DNA of 64,000 bases from Anaerohalosphaera lusitana (GCF_002007645.1 NZ_CP019791.1:496001-560000); one strand, 5' to 3'. Counted from the stretch's first letter, positions 29,936-39,275 are shown. Numbers and translations: made by a program. The notes: a model not told the origin generated them from the letters alone.

Positions 29936-30039
29936 CTTCTTGATGTGGATTATTACGCTGGCAAGTGCTTTCAGGAGAGAGCAGGTTTTGGCTGGGCCGG
30001 CATGCTCATAGTTTAAGAGCACAGGTGGAGATTATATTT

Positions 30040-31254
30040 ATGGCACAAAAAGTTGCGATTATTATGGCTGCCGGGCAGAGTACCCGGATGAATACGAAGC
30101 TTCCGAAGGTTCTTCATGAAGTTTGCGGACGTCCTATGCTCTCATACGTTCTCGATGCCTGCCGTCAGGCCGGTGTTGATCGTATCATTATAGTTGTCGG
30201 TTACGGCAAGGAGCAGATCATTGATCGTTTCGGCGACCAGGCGGACATCACTTTCGTCGAACAGAAAGAGCAGAAAGGAACCGGCCATGCCGTCATGTGC
30301 TGTCGTGATGAGCTCGAACGTTTCAAGGGTCAGACCCTCATACTGTGCGGCGATGCACCTCTGATCCGCAGCGAAACGCTCAAAACGCTCATCGAAAAGC
30401 ATGAGCAGGAGAAATCAGCTGCGACTCTCGCGACCACCATACTCGATAATCCTGCAGGCTACGGCCGAATCGTCCGCGACAGCTACGGCAATATTCAGGG
30501 AATCGTCGAACATAACGACTGCACAGATCAGCAGCTCCAGATCAAGGAAGTAAACCCGGGCTATTTCTGCTTCGAAACGCCGGTCCTGCTGGACGCTCTC
30601 AAAGAGATCAAGCCCAACAACGTCAAAAACGAATATTATCTCACAGATGCCCTGCATATTACGATCGCAACCGGCGGCAAAGTCACAGCGGTAACAGCGG
30701 TAGCACCAGAGGACGCGATGGGCGTCAACAACCGTCGCCAGCTCTCACAGGCCAGCAAGATCATGCAGGAACGTATTCAGGACAAGCTCATGGACGCCGG
30801 CGTAACGATCGTCGACCCGCCCAATACCTGGATCGATGTTCGTGCCCAGATCGGCCAGGATACTGTCATCGAGCCTTTCACCTACATACACGGCCAGGTC
30901 AGTATAGGCACTAATTGCCGTATCGGCCCGTTCGCCTTTCTCAGGAACGGCACGCAGATCGGCGATGACGTAGTGCTGGGCGTTTTCACCGAGATCAAAA
31001 ATACCAGGCTCGCCGACGGCGTTCGCGCACGACATCACAGCTACCTCGGTGACGCAGAGATCGAAGCCAATTCCGATATCGGCGCGGGGGCACTGACCGC
31101 AAACTTTGACGGCCAGAAGATACAGAAGACTAAGATCGGTCCGAATACGTTCGTAGGACCGGGGGCCGTGCTGGTTGCGCCGATCGAGATAGGCCCTGAT
31201 TCGCACCTTGAGCCGGGCAAAGTTGTAACACAGAAGGATCTGAAAAAAGGATAG
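30040..31254 (+). CDS. glmU: UDP-GlcNAc pyrophosphorylase/GlcN-1-P acetyltransferase (GlmU), short form
   Basis: GlmU makes UDP-GlcNAc for peptidoglycan and lipid A. The N-terminal uridyltransferase domain (about 1-230) has MAAGQSTRMNTKLPKVLHEV. The C-terminal left-handed beta-helix domain keeps the acetyltransferase block RARHHSYLGDAEI with the catalytic His, and NFDG in place of NYDG. At 404 residues it is about 50 shorter than E. coli GlmU and lacks the C-terminal tail after GKVVTQKDL. The ATG at 30040 with AGGTGGAG upstream is preferred over a longer frame from 29965 that would overlap the region just after tRNA-Gln. It leads the long plus-strand run with prs next. Confidence 0.92.
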   Translation: MAQKVAIIMAAGQSTRMNTKLPKVLHEVCGRPMLSYVLDACRQAGVDRIIIVVGYGKEQIIDRFGDQADITFVEQKEQKGTGHAVMCCRDELERFKGQTLILCGDAPLIRSETLKTLIEKHEQEKSAATLATTILDNPAGYGRIVRDSYGNIQGIVEHNDCTDQQLQIKEVNPGYFCFETPVLLDALKEIKPNNVKNEYYLTDALHITIATGGKVTAVTAVAPEDAMGVNNRRQLSQASKIMQERIQDKLMDAGVTIVDPPNTWIDVRAQIGQDTVIEPFTYIHGQVSIGTNCRIGPFAFLRNGTQIGDDVVLGVFTEIKNTRLADGVRARHHSYLGDAEIEANSDIGAGALTANFDGQKIQKTKIGPNTFVGPGAVLVAPIEIGPDSHLEPGKVVTQKDLKKG

Positions 31255-31269
31255 TGAAGGGCAGTGAAC

Positions 31270-32217
31270 GTGAATAACGAAATTAAAATTTTTGGCGGCA
31301 GCTCAAATCCAGAGCTAACAAAAGCCATTTGTAAATATCTTGACCTCGATCAGGGCAAGGCGAAGATAGCACCTTTCCCGGACGGCGAATCGTTTATCAA
31401 GATCGAAGACGATGTCCGCGGCAGGGACTGTTTTGTTATACAATCCACCTGTGCACCCGTCGACGGCAATCTGATGGAGCTGCTGATCTTCCTGGACTGT
31501 CTCAAGCGCGCAAGCGCAAGACGCGTTACCGCAGTTGTCCCGTATTTCGGCTACGCACGCCAGGACAGAAAAGACGAAGGCAGGGTGCCCATTACTGCCA
31601 AACTCGTCGCAAACATAATATCGACCGCAGGCGCTGACCGCGTACTCTCGATCGACCTGCATGCACAGCAGATGCAGGGATTTTTCGACATCCCGGTCGA
31701 TCATCTCATGGCAGAACCGGTGCTGGTCAAATACTTCAAAGAGAAAGAGCTCAAGGACCTGACCATAGTATCGCCCGATGTGGGCAACATGAAAACCGCT
31801 GCACGCTACGCACGCGAACTTGGCGGCGACCTGGCGATCATACACAAAAAACGCATCAACGGTAAAGAGATCGAAGCCGAAGAGATTATAGGTTCTGTCG
31901 AAGGCCGAAATGTTCTCATGTGCGACGATATGATCTCGACTGCCGGCACTATGTGCGGAGCGGCCAAGCTTGTACGCGAAAGAGGTGCAAAGAATATTAT
32001 CGCTGGTGCAACCCACGGCGTTTTTGCAGGTCCCGCAGTTGAAAGGATCAATGCTGCTCCTTTCGACGAGGTCATCGTTACCGACACGATACCTCTCAGC
32101 GATGATGTCAAGAAGATCAAAAACCTCAAGGTTCTGACGGTTTCGAAAATGCTCGGTGAAGCTATCAAGAGGATACACTGTAACGAATCGATAAGCTGCA
32201 TGTTCAAAGGCGAATAG
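31270..32217 (+). CDS. prs: Ribose-phosphate pyrophosphokinase
   Basis: Prs makes PRPP from ribose-5-phosphate and ATP for nucleotide, His and Trp synthesis. The 315-residue protein has IKIFGGSSNPELT at the start, PYFGYARQDRK, the VLSIDLHAQQMQGFFDIPVDH block and the PRPP-binding loop MCDDMISTAGTMCGAA. Length and motifs are those of class I enzymes. A GTG at 31270 is favoured because GAAGGG lies eight bases upstream; a GTG at 31264 would be too close. It follows glmU after 15 bases, the same glmU-prs pair found in many bacteria, so UDP-GlcNAc and PRPP supply share a transcript. Confidence 0.96.
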   Translation: MNNEIKIFGGSSNPELTKAICKYLDLDQGKAKIAPFPDGESFIKIEDDVRGRDCFVIQSTCAPVDGNLMELLIFLDCLKRASARRVTAVVPYFGYARQDRKDEGRVPITAKLVANIISTAGADRVLSIDLHAQQMQGFFDIPVDHLMAEPVLVKYFKEKELKDLTIVSPDVGNMKTAARYARELGGDLAIIHKKRINGKEIEAEEIIGSVEGRNVLMCDDMISTAGTMCGAAKLVRERGAKNIIAGATHGVFAGPAVERINAAPFDEVIVTDTIPLSDDVKKIKNLKVLTVSKMLGEAIKRIHCNESISCMFKGE

Positions 32218-32279
32218 CGGCTCAACAAGAATATAAGGTTGTAAGCAAAAGGCTTGCAGTAATAATTAGTGAGGAAATT

Positions 32280-32933
32280 ATGGCAAAAAGACTTGTTCTA
32301 AAAGGGCAAACACGAACGGAAACCGGCTCGAAGCAGGCCAAAAGACTCCGCGATCAGGGTCTTGTGCCCGCCATCGCGTACGGCCACAAAGAAGAACCGA
32401 TCTCGATCAAGCTCAACTGTCATGACCTGACCGAGGCACTGCACCATGGTCACCGTCTGATGGACATCGAGGTTGACGGAAAGCTCGAAACTGTGATCGT
32501 AAAGGATCTGCAGTATGACCACCTCGGTAAAGGGATCATCCACGCGGACCTGATGCGTGTAGACGCCTCCGAAAAGGTCAACGTCACAGTTGCTATCGAG
32601 GCCAAAGGCACCGCGAAGGGTACTCTCGAAGAAGGCGGCATGCTCCAGATCGTCGCCGACACCATCGACATCAACTGCCCGGCAGAAGACATCCCCGAGG
32701 TTATTTACTACAACGTTGAAGATCTCGAGATCGGCGATGCCTTCCACGCAAACGAACTGCCTCTTCCCGAGGGCGCAGAGCTTGTCAGCGAGCCTGAAAC
32801 TACTCTTGCAAGCTGCATCATGACAAGGGTTGAGGAAGAAGAGGAAGAGGAAGAAATGGTTCCGGGCGAAATACCGACCGAGCCTGAAGTTATTACCGAA
32901 CGTCCTGCAGAGGAAGAAACTGAAGAAGGTTGA
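32280..32933 (+). CDS. rplY: 50S ribosomal protein L25 (Ctc type)
   Basis: The 217-residue protein has the L25 5S-rRNA-binding domain (about 1-95; AKRLRDQGLVPAIAYG and LMDIEVDGKLETVIVKDLQYD) and the C-terminal beta domain of the Ctc form (about 100-185, VNVTVAIEAKGTAKG and INCPAEDIPE). An acidic tail follows (VEEEEEEEEMVPG and PAEEETEEG). The ATG at 32280 has GTGAGG upstream. The glmU-prs-rplY-pth order is widely conserved. The pth reading frame can be opened from a TTG overlapping its stop, showing close packing. Confidence 0.95.
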   Translation: MAKRLVLKGQTRTETGSKQAKRLRDQGLVPAIAYGHKEEPISIKLNCHDLTEALHHGHRLMDIEVDGKLETVIVKDLQYDHLGKGIIHADLMRVDASEKVNVTVAIEAKGTAKGTLEEGGMLQIVADTIDINCPAEDIPEVIYYNVEDLEIGDAFHANELPLPEGAELVSEPETTLASCIMTRVEEEEEEEEMVPGEIPTEPEVITERPAEEETEEG

Positions 32934-32998
32934 TCAGAGCTCTTTTAAAAAAGCTTTTCGCTCCGTCGCAAGATCGGCAGCATGACACGGAACACGAT

Positions 32999-33574
32999 AT
33001 GGCAGATATTCGCATGATAGTCGGACTGGGAAACCCCGGTTCAAAATATCGCGGCACCCGCCACAATGTCGGTTTCGATGTCATCGATATGCTGGCTCAG
33101 CGTTTGGCGGTCGACGTCAAACAGAAAAAGTTCGGCGCACTGCTCGGCGAAAGCTTTTATGAAGGTAAAAAGTTAATACTCGTAAAACCCCAGCAATTCA
33201 TGAACCGCTCCGGCCAGGTAGTTGCAACCGCTGCGGGATTTTACAAGCTGCCCCTGGAGAACCTGATCGTCATAACCGACGATCTTGCCCTCGAGCCCGG
33301 CGTCGTCAGGCTCAGGCCCAAAGGTTCGGCAGGCGGACACAACGGACTGGCGGACATTATCCGCAAGCTCCACAGCCAGGAATTTCCCCGGCTGCGTGTC
33401 GGCATCGGGCAAAGCGAAGTTATCGAAACGGTATCCTACGTACTGGGCAAACCAGCCCCCGAACAAAAGGAGCCGCTCGAAAAGGCGAAAAAAGATGCCC
33501 TCGCCGCGACCCTCTGCTGGGTGGACGAAGGCATCAGCAACGCCATGAATAAATTTAATGTAAAACAAAATTAG
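32999..33574 (+). CDS. pth: Peptidyl-tRNA hydrolase
   Basis: Pth frees tRNA from peptidyl-tRNA that drops off ribosomes. The 191-residue protein has VGLGNPGSKYRGTRHNVGFDVID with catalytic His22, QQFMNRSGQVV and the DDLALEPG-to-SAGGHNGL block. The ATG at 32999 gives the family's normal length; a TTG at 32930 overlapping the rplY stop would add 23 residues (IRALLKKLFAPSQ), so the start is not certain. It is followed by rpsF after 39 bases. Confidence 0.93.
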   Translation: MADIRMIVGLGNPGSKYRGTRHNVGFDVIDMLAQRLAVDVKQKKFGALLGESFYEGKKLILVKPQQFMNRSGQVVATAAGFYKLPLENLIVITDDLALEPGVVRLRPKGSAGGHNGLADIIRKLHSQEFPRLRVGIGQSEVIETVSYVLGKPAPEQKEPLEKAKKDALAATLCWVDEGISNAMNKFNVKQN

Positions 33575-33613
33575 AATTGAAACTCAATCACTCTCTATAA
33601 CAGGAGGTACAAG

Positions 33614-34093
33614 TTGGCTACCGATAAAAAAAGACTCTACGAAGGGATGTTCCTGGTCGATTCGGCACTGGCTGCCGCTGACTGGAACGCTGCCATCGGC
33701 GCTGTGGAAAGAGTACTCTCAAGGGCCGAAGCGGATGTAGTTTCCCTCAAGAAGTGGGACGAGCGAAAGCTGACCTATGCCATTAAAGGCAAGGTCAGAG
33801 GTACTTACATCCTGACTTACTTTAAGTGTGATCCCGAAAAGCTCTCTCCGATGGAACGCGACGTTCAGCTTTCCGAAGAGATAATCCGGGCGCTTTTCCT
33901 TAAGACAGACAAGATGAGCGACGAAGACATCAACCAGTTGACTCCGCTGGAACAGGCCGAGAAGGAAGAGGCCGAAGCTCAGAAGGCCAAAGAAGAAGCC
34001 ATGGCTAAAGCTACTGCAGTCGAAGAAGAACCCGCAGCAGAAGGTTCTGAAGGATCGGCAGATACCGCCCAAACAGAAGAAAAAGCGGAGTAG
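33614..34093 (+). CDS. rpsF: 30S ribosomal protein S6
   Basis: The 159-residue protein has the S6 ferredoxin-like fold in residues 8-105 (YEGMFLVDSALA, LKKWDERKLTYAIKGKVRGTYILTYFKC). A C-terminal extension of about 45 residues is rich in Glu, Ala and Lys (KEEAEAQKAKEEAMAKA and EEEPAAEG). The start is TTG at 33614 behind a strong GGAGG. S6 pairs with S18, encoded two genes on. It opens the rpsF-ssb-rpsR-rplI-dnaB block, an order kept across many phyla. Confidence 0.95.
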   Translation: MATDKKRLYEGMFLVDSALAAADWNAAIGAVERVLSRAEADVVSLKKWDERKLTYAIKGKVRGTYILTYFKCDPEKLSPMERDVQLSEEIIRALFLKTDKMSDEDINQLTPLEQAEKEEAEAQKAKEEAMAKATAVEEEPAAEGSEGSADTAQTEEKAE

Positions 34094-34138
34094 CTTAACA
34101 GGCTCTAACTCTCAAAAACCTCTAAAAGGGAGAGTGGA

Positions 34139-34606
34139 ATGGCAAGTTATAACAAAGTAATACTGATGGGAAATCTCACCAGGGACCCCCAACTGTCTTA
34201 TCTGCCCAGCCAGACGCCGGTCTGCGAGTTCTCTATCGCGACCAACCGACGTTTCAAAAGGCAGGACGGCAGCCAGGGCGAAGAGGCCTGCTTTACCGAT
34301 TGTCAGATTTTCGGCAAACGAGCGGAAGTGATAAACAAATACTTCCAGAAGGGCAGCCCCATTTTCGTCGAAGGACGTCTCAAGCTCGATACCTGGCAGG
34401 CTCAGGACGGCTCGAAACGCTCCAGGCTCAGGGTTTTCGTCGAAAACTTCGAGTTTGTAGGCGGCGGCAGTGGCGGCGGCGGCTCGCGAGGCGGCAACCA
34501 GTCCCAGGGACAGCCCCAACAGTATAACAACAATCAGCAGTTTAACCAGGGCCCGCAGGACACAGGGGAACCGTTCAATCCTATGGATGACGATATTCCC
34601 TTCTAG
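34139..34606 (+). CDS. ssb: Single-stranded DNA-binding protein
   Basis: SSB coats single-stranded DNA and recruits repair and replication proteins. The 155-residue protein has the OB fold (about 1-108: YNKVILMGNLTRDPQL, EFSIATNRRF, FVEGRLKLDTWQ), a flexible Gly/Gln/Asn-rich linker (about 112-145) and the canonical C-terminal tip MDDDIPF. The ATG at 34139 follows AAAGGGAGAG. It lies between rpsF and rpsR as in many bacteria. Confidence 0.96.
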   Translation: MASYNKVILMGNLTRDPQLSYLPSQTPVCEFSIATNRRFKRQDGSQGEEACFTDCQIFGKRAEVINKYFQKGSPIFVEGRLKLDTWQAQDGSKRSRLRVFVENFEFVGGGSGGGGSRGGNQSQGQPQQYNNNQQFNQGPQDTGEPFNPMDDDIPF

Positions 34607-34615
34607 GCCCAAACA

Positions 34616-34624
34616 TGGTATAAT
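34616..34624 (+). promoter_or_regulatory. Extended -10 promoter candidate before rpsR
   Basis: TGG immediately precedes a perfect TATAAT (34619-34624), giving TGnTATAAT in the 58-base gap between ssb and rpsR, 41 bases before the rpsR ATG. The -35 region is poor. It may give a second, internal transcript for rpsR-rplI-dnaB. Confidence 0.4.
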
Positions 34625-34664
34625 AAAAATCAATCGTAAGTAAACGAATGTAGAGGTCTGCTAT

Positions 34665-34910
34665 ATGGCAAAGAGAAGAAAGAAAAGAAAGTTCGCAACC
34701 GGACTGCGCGAGCAAAGCCAATGTCGGTTCTGCAGGGAAAAAAAGAACTACATCGACTATAAGGACATCGACACCTTGCAAAAGCTGCTCACAAACCGCG
34801 GGAAAATTTTCTCTCGCAAACGCAGCGGCAATTGTGCAAAATGTCAGAGAAGGGTAAAACGAGCCATCAAACGCGCAAGATTCATGGCTCTGCTGCCTTA
34901 CGCTACATGA
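34665..34910 (+). CDS. rpsR: 30S ribosomal protein S18
   Basis: The 81-residue protein matches S18: [26 protein letters not shown] in two parts and [18 protein letters not shown] at the end. It is a C+ (zinc-type) form, with Cys pairs CRFC near the start and CAKC later, so zinc binding is expected. The ATG at 34665 follows GTAGAGG. S18 binds S6 on the 30S platform. Confidence 0.95.
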   Translation: MAKRRKKRKFATGLREQSQCRFCREKKNYIDYKDIDTLQKLLTNRGKIFSRKRSGNCAKCQRRVKRAIKRARFMALLPYAT

Positions 34911-34991
34911 TCGCGACCCGATCGTGATGCGTCTAATAGTTAACTAACATATTTCTGTTAAATATACGCCTGAACAAGGTGGAGATATATC

Positions 34992-35504
34992 ATGAAGATT
35001 CTACTCACGCAAGACGTTGAAAATCTCGGCTACCTGGGTGACGTGGTCGATGTAAAGGATGGTTACGCCAGAAACTACCTTCTGCCATACGGCATCGCGA
35101 CCGTACCCACAGAAGGCAACATCAAGTCTCTGGCTGACGAAAAAGCAAAACGCGCTGAAGAACGTCGCCTCGTTCGCGAACAGCTCGAACGTGCAGCCGA
35201 AAAGGTCGAAGGCGCAGAAGCCGTCATCGCTTCAAAGGCAAACGAGCAGGGCCACCTCTTTGGTTCTGTTACAGAACGCGACATTGCTGAGAACCTCAGA
35301 GAACAGGGCTACGAGATCGCTGACGATATGATTAAGATCGATCATCACCTCAAGGAAGTCGGCGGACACGATGTCGAGGTAAAACTCGCTGCGGATCTCA
35401 GCGCACAGATCAAAGTTACCGTCATTTCGCTTGAACAGGCTGAAGAAGCGGCAAACGCTCCAGCCGAAGAAGCCGAAACTGAAGAAGCGGAGACCGAGGA
35501 ATAA
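34992..35504 (+). CDS. rplI: 50S ribosomal protein L9
   Basis: The 170-residue protein begins MKILLTQDVENLGYLGDVV, with the L9 signature continuing through the YARNYLLPYGIA segment. A long central helix (about 45-80) joins it to the C-terminal rRNA-binding domain (GHLFGSVTERDIAENL). A Glu/Ala-rich tail (EEAETEEAETEE) of about 20 residues is added. The ATG at 34992 has AAGGTGGAG upstream. Its stop is two bases before dnaB. Confidence 0.96.
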   Translation: MKILLTQDVENLGYLGDVVDVKDGYARNYLLPYGIATVPTEGNIKSLADEKAKRAEERRLVREQLERAAEKVEGAEAVIASKANEQGHLFGSVTERDIAENLREQGYEIADDMIKIDHHLKEVGGHDVEVKLAADLSAQIKVTVISLEQAEEAANAPAEEAETEEAETEE

Positions 35505-35506
35505 GT

Positions 35507-36868
35507 ATGGCCGAAACGTCTGTGGGCCAAAATACATACATGGGCAAAAGGATGCCCGAATCACTCGAAGCCGAGGCGGCAGTGCTCGGCTCGATGGTTA
35601 TTGATTCCGCCTGTATCGGGCAGGTCGTGCAGACGGTTACAGCCGAAAATTTCTATCACCCACAGCACCAACCGATCTATGAGGCCCTTGCCGCACTCTA
35701 TGAGCGGGGAGGGCAGATCGACCTTGTTCTGCTTCGTGACGAGCTCAAGAAAAAGAACAAGCTCGAAGAGATCGGCGGCGTCGACTATCTTGTCAAAGTC
35801 GCCGAGTCGGTACCAAGCGCAGCCAACTTCGAATACTATGCCGAGATCGTCCACGAAAAGGCTCTCCTTCGCCAGCTTATACACGCCAGCAAGGAGATCA
35901 TGGACAAGGCCTTCGAAGAGGGTGAAGTTGCCGAAAAGCTCAACTATGCTGAAAAGCGCGTCTTCGAAGTAACCGAAAAACGCATGACCGGCGCAGCACT
36001 TCCCATGAAGAACCTGCTCGCCGAAGCTTTCGAGCTCATAGAGGCCCGCGAAGGTCAGCGCATCACCGGCCTGCCCACAGGGTATTGGGAACTCGACGAC
36101 TTGCTCTGCGGCATGCAGCACGGCGAAATGAGCATCATCGCGGCCCGACCTAGTATGGGTAAGACCAGTTTTGCGATGAATGTTGCCGAGCACATTGCAG
36201 CCGACAATAACACACCGCTGGTGATGTTCTCGCTCGAAATGGGCAAACATCAGCTCGTCGAGCGTATGCTTTGCGGCCGTGCCCGCGTCGATGCCCAGAA
36301 GGTCCGCCGCGGCACACTCAGCACCGAAGAAACAGCTATACTGACCGAAACCGCAAGCGAGCTTTTCGAAGCGCCGATCTTCATCGACGATACGCCGGGC
36401 CTTACCCCGCTGGAAATGCTCGGCAAGTGCCGTCGCCTCAAGGCACAGCACGATATACAGGCCGTCTTCATCGACTATCTGCAGCTAATGAGTCTGGGCG
36501 GCCGTGTCGAATCACGCCAACAGGAAGTAAGTACTATCTCGCGTCAGCTCAAATCGCTCGCCCGCGAATTGGACGTACCCGTTGTCGTTCTCAGTCAGCT
36601 CAACCGTGCCGCCGAGGGCCGTGACGGCCACCGTCCGCGCATGAGCGATCTGCGTGACAGTGGAAGTATCGAACAGGACGCCGACGTTATCATGCTGCTG
36701 CACCGCGAGGATTACTATCACCGAGGCGATCCCGAATGGGAAGAGAATAACACTGCCGAGATCATTGTCGCCAAGCAGCGTAACGGCCCAACCGACACCG
36801 TCAAACTCACATTTAACGGCCAGTACACGCGTTTCGACAACCAGTCTCACGCAGACGAACCTTTTTAG
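35507..36868 (+). CDS. dnaB: Replicative DNA helicase DnaB
   Basis: DnaB unwinds DNA at the replication fork. The 453-residue protein has the N-terminal helical domain (PESLEAEAAVLGSMV, about 15-120), a linker helix and the RecA-like motor: Walker A ARPSMGKTSFA (about 211-221), Walker B-like VFIDYLQLM, and the C-terminal RMSDLRDSGSIEQDADVI and VAKQRNGPTDTV. No intein is present. The ATG at 35507 lies two bases after the rplI stop. It is the partner expected for the DciA-like protein near the origin. Confidence 0.96.
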   Translation: MAETSVGQNTYMGKRMPESLEAEAAVLGSMVIDSACIGQVVQTVTAENFYHPQHQPIYEALAALYERGGQIDLVLLRDELKKKNKLEEIGGVDYLVKVAESVPSAANFEYYAEIVHEKALLRQLIHASKEIMDKAFEEGEVAEKLNYAEKRVFEVTEKRMTGAALPMKNLLAEAFELIEAREGQRITGLPTGYWELDDLLCGMQHGEMSIIAARPSMGKTSFAMNVAEHIAADNNTPLVMFSLEMGKHQLVERMLCGRARVDAQKVRRGTLSTEETAILTETASELFEAPIFIDDTPGLTPLEMLGKCRRLKAQHDIQAVFIDYLQLMSLGGRVESRQQEVSTISRQLKSLARELDVPVVVLSQLNRAAEGRDGHRPRMSDLRDSGSIEQDADVIMLLHREDYYHRGDPEWEENNTAEIIVAKQRNGPTDTVKLTFNGQYTRFDNQSHADEPF

Positions 36869-36876
36869 GAGCCACG

Positions 36877-39228
36877 ATGACTTTTCGGAAAGAGGATTTC
36901 ACCAGAGCCGGACTACTCCTTTTGGCCATGATGGTTTTTGCGTATCCCGCATTTGCCGCCGAACAGGAAGACGTTAATCTGCAGGGCAAAAGGATTGCCG
37001 CAATAAAGATCGAGGGCAATGTAACGCTCACACGCGCCCAGGTTCTTGCAAAAGTCCGCGCACGCGCAGGCGAAACATTCGATCGTTCCACCGCTGCCGA
37101 AGACGCACGTCGTATCGCTGAAGTTGACGGCGTCGAATACTCCTACTACAACGCATCACCGCAGGACGGCCAGGTGCTACTAACCTATGTGGTAGTTGAA
37201 AAGAACCTCGTCCGCGCACTCGAGTTCCCCGGCAGCGACAAGATCAGTGAAAACCGTCTCTCCGCCGAGCTCGCCTTCAAGCAGGGCGATTACCTCGACC
37301 TCTTCCTCGTGAACAACGGCAGGCAAGCCATCGAGGATCTTTACCATAAACGCGGCTACGTCTTCACCGAGATTACCGTAGACCGTGAGAAACTCGAAGT
37401 CGGCCAGGTCTTCTACAAGATCGAAGAGGGACCCCGTGTAAAGGTCAAAGAAGTCAATTTTGTGGGCAACGAAGCACTGACGGACAAAGAGCTGGACAAG
37501 GGCATAAAAACCAGAACCCGCGCCCTGATGCTCTGGCCCGTCTATTATAAGGAAGACGTTGCAGAAGAAGACGTCGCAAAACTGACCGCCGCATATCAGG
37601 ACCGCGGCTACCTCGATGTCCAGGTCACCAAGTCTGTAGAGTTTTCCGAGAACAGAAAAAAAGCCTACGTCACATTCACTATAGACGAAGGCCCCAAATA
37701 CACCGTCGGCGAGGTCAGCATCACCGGCAATGAATACTTCACCGATGCGGAACTGCAGACCGAGAACCTCAAGCTCATGCCGGGCCAGTCATACAGCGAA
37801 GAACGAAGCGATTTCGACGCGAGGAAAATACAGTACCACTACCGCGAGATAGGCTTCATCAACGCAACCGTTGATCAGAAGCGTTCATTCGGTGACGGCG
37901 GCACGGTCGATGTCGAGTTCCAGGTCACCGAGGGCGATCGTTTCCGCATAGGCAAGGTGAACATCTCAGGCAATGAAGCGGTCAAAGGCAAAGTGATCCG
38001 CCGCATTCTCGACGAAGAAGAATTCACACCAGGCAAATGGTACGACGCGGACGCCGCACGCGGCAACGGCCAGGGGCAGCTCGAAAACACAGTCAAACGG
38101 CTCGCCTTGACAGAATCGACCTTCATCCAGCCGACGGGCGACGCTGCCGACCATCGCGACGCTAATGTAAATGTCGTCGAATCCCGTACCGGCTCTATCA
38201 TGTTTGGTGCAGGCGTAGCGTCCAACACGGGCCTCATCGGTCAGGTCACACTCGATCAGCGAAATTTTGACCTGTTCGACTATCCGGACAGCTTCAGCGA
38301 ATTTATTACCGGCCAGGCATTCAAAGGCGCGGGTCAGCGTTTCAAGGCCTCCTTCCTGCCCGGTACCGAAGAAAGCTCCTTCTCCGTGACCTTCACGGAA
38401 CCTTACCTTTACGATAAACCCCTGGCGCTCGATTTTGCGGCCAGCGGATTTACCCGTGTGCAGGAAGCCTATGACGAAAACCGCCTTAAGGGTTACATCG
38501 GCCTCGAAAAACGCTACGCCGACGACTGGCGCAGAGGCATAGCTTTCCGTGTCGAGAACATCAGCGTCGACGACCTCGAACCCGATGCACCGGTAGAGAT
38601 ACGCGATGTCAAGGGTGACAACGGCCTGCTGGGCGTAAAGGCGTTCATCCGCAAAGACACCACGGACAATCGCTTCCTGCCAACCAGCGGTTACCACTTC
38701 GACGCAGGCTATGAGCAGGTCGGCGGTGACCACAACTTCGGTATCGTAAGTGCGACACAGCGTTGGTACAAGACTCTCCACGAGGATCTCGCCGAAAGAA
38801 AAACCGTTCTCGAAACAAAGATCAAGGCCGGCGCCATTGTCGGCGACGCACCTCCTTTCGAACGTTTCTACGCAGGCGGTACAGGTTCGCTTCGCGGTTT
38901 CGAATACCGAGGCGTCAGCCCCCGCGGCCTGCAGACAAACGTAGCGAACCCCGAATACGAGGACCCGATCGGAAGTGACTGGCTCCTTATCGGTTCCGCT
39001 GAAGTCGCGGTCCCTCTTACCTCGGACGTGTTCTCCTGGCTATTCTTTGTCGACACCGGCGCAGTCGAAACCGGAGGCGTGCGTGCCTCGGTCGGTACCG
39101 GTCTGCAGATCCTGCTTCCACAGTGGTTCGGCCCGGTCCCGATGCGTTTTGAACTGGCCGCACCGTTGGCAAAAGACGAAACCGACGATACACAGGCCTT
39201 CAGCTTCTCCGTCGGAGCACTCTTCTAA
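36877..39228 (+). CDS. bamA: Outer-membrane assembly factor BamA (Omp85)
   Basis: BamA inserts beta-barrel proteins into the outer membrane. The 783-residue protein has a signal peptide (about 1-28, cleaved after AFAA), five POTRA domains (about 32-420; for example GNVTLTRAQVLAKVRARAGE and GNEYFTDAELQTENLKLMPG) and a C-terminal barrel (about 440-783) with the FYAGGTGSLRGFEYRGVSPR segment containing the conserved RGF-type motif of lid loop 6. The last residue is Phe (FSVGALF), the usual barrel signal. The ATG at 36877 is nine bases after dnaB. With ompH and the lpx genes it forms the envelope block. Confidence 0.95.
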   Translation: MTFRKEDFTRAGLLLLAMMVFAYPAFAAEQEDVNLQGKRIAAIKIEGNVTLTRAQVLAKVRARAGETFDRSTAAEDARRIAEVDGVEYSYYNASPQDGQVLLTYVVVEKNLVRALEFPGSDKISENRLSAELAFKQGDYLDLFLVNNGRQAIEDLYHKRGYVFTEITVDREKLEVGQVFYKIEEGPRVKVKEVNFVGNEALTDKELDKGIKTRTRALMLWPVYYKEDVAEEDVAKLTAAYQDRGYLDVQVTKSVEFSENRKKAYVTFTIDEGPKYTVGEVSITGNEYFTDAELQTENLKLMPGQSYSEERSDFDARKIQYHYREIGFINATVDQKRSFGDGGTVDVEFQVTEGDRFRIGKVNISGNEAVKGKVIRRILDEEEFTPGKWYDADAARGNGQGQLENTVKRLALTESTFIQPTGDAADHRDANVNVVESRTGSIMFGAGVASNTGLIGQVTLDQRNFDLFDYPDSFSEFITGQAFKGAGQRFKASFLPGTEESSFSVTFTEPYLYDKPLALDFAASGFTRVQEAYDENRLKGYIGLEKRYADDWRRGIAFRVENISVDDLEPDAPVEIRDVKGDNGLLGVKAFIRKDTTDNRFLPTSGYHFDAGYEQVGGDHNFGIVSATQRWYKTLHEDLAERKTVLETKIKAGAIVGDAPPFERFYAGGTGSLRGFEYRGVSPRGLQTNVANPEYEDPIGSDWLLIGSAEVAVPLTSDVFSWLFFVDTGAVETGGVRASVGTGLQILLPQWFGPVPMRFELAAPLAKDETDDTQAFSFSVGALF

Positions 39229-39245
39229 AAACGGCCCAATTACTG

Positions 39246-39275
39246 TGTACAATCTGCACCCCAAGCCTGTATAAT
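39246..39275 (+). promoter_or_regulatory. Promoter candidate of the ompH-lpx genes
   Basis: TGTACA (39246-39251), an 18-base spacer and a perfect TATAAT (39270-39275) lie in the 124-base gap between bamA and ompH, 77 bases before the ompH ATG. It would let ompH-lpxD-lpxC/fabZ be read separately from bamA. Confidence 0.45.
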
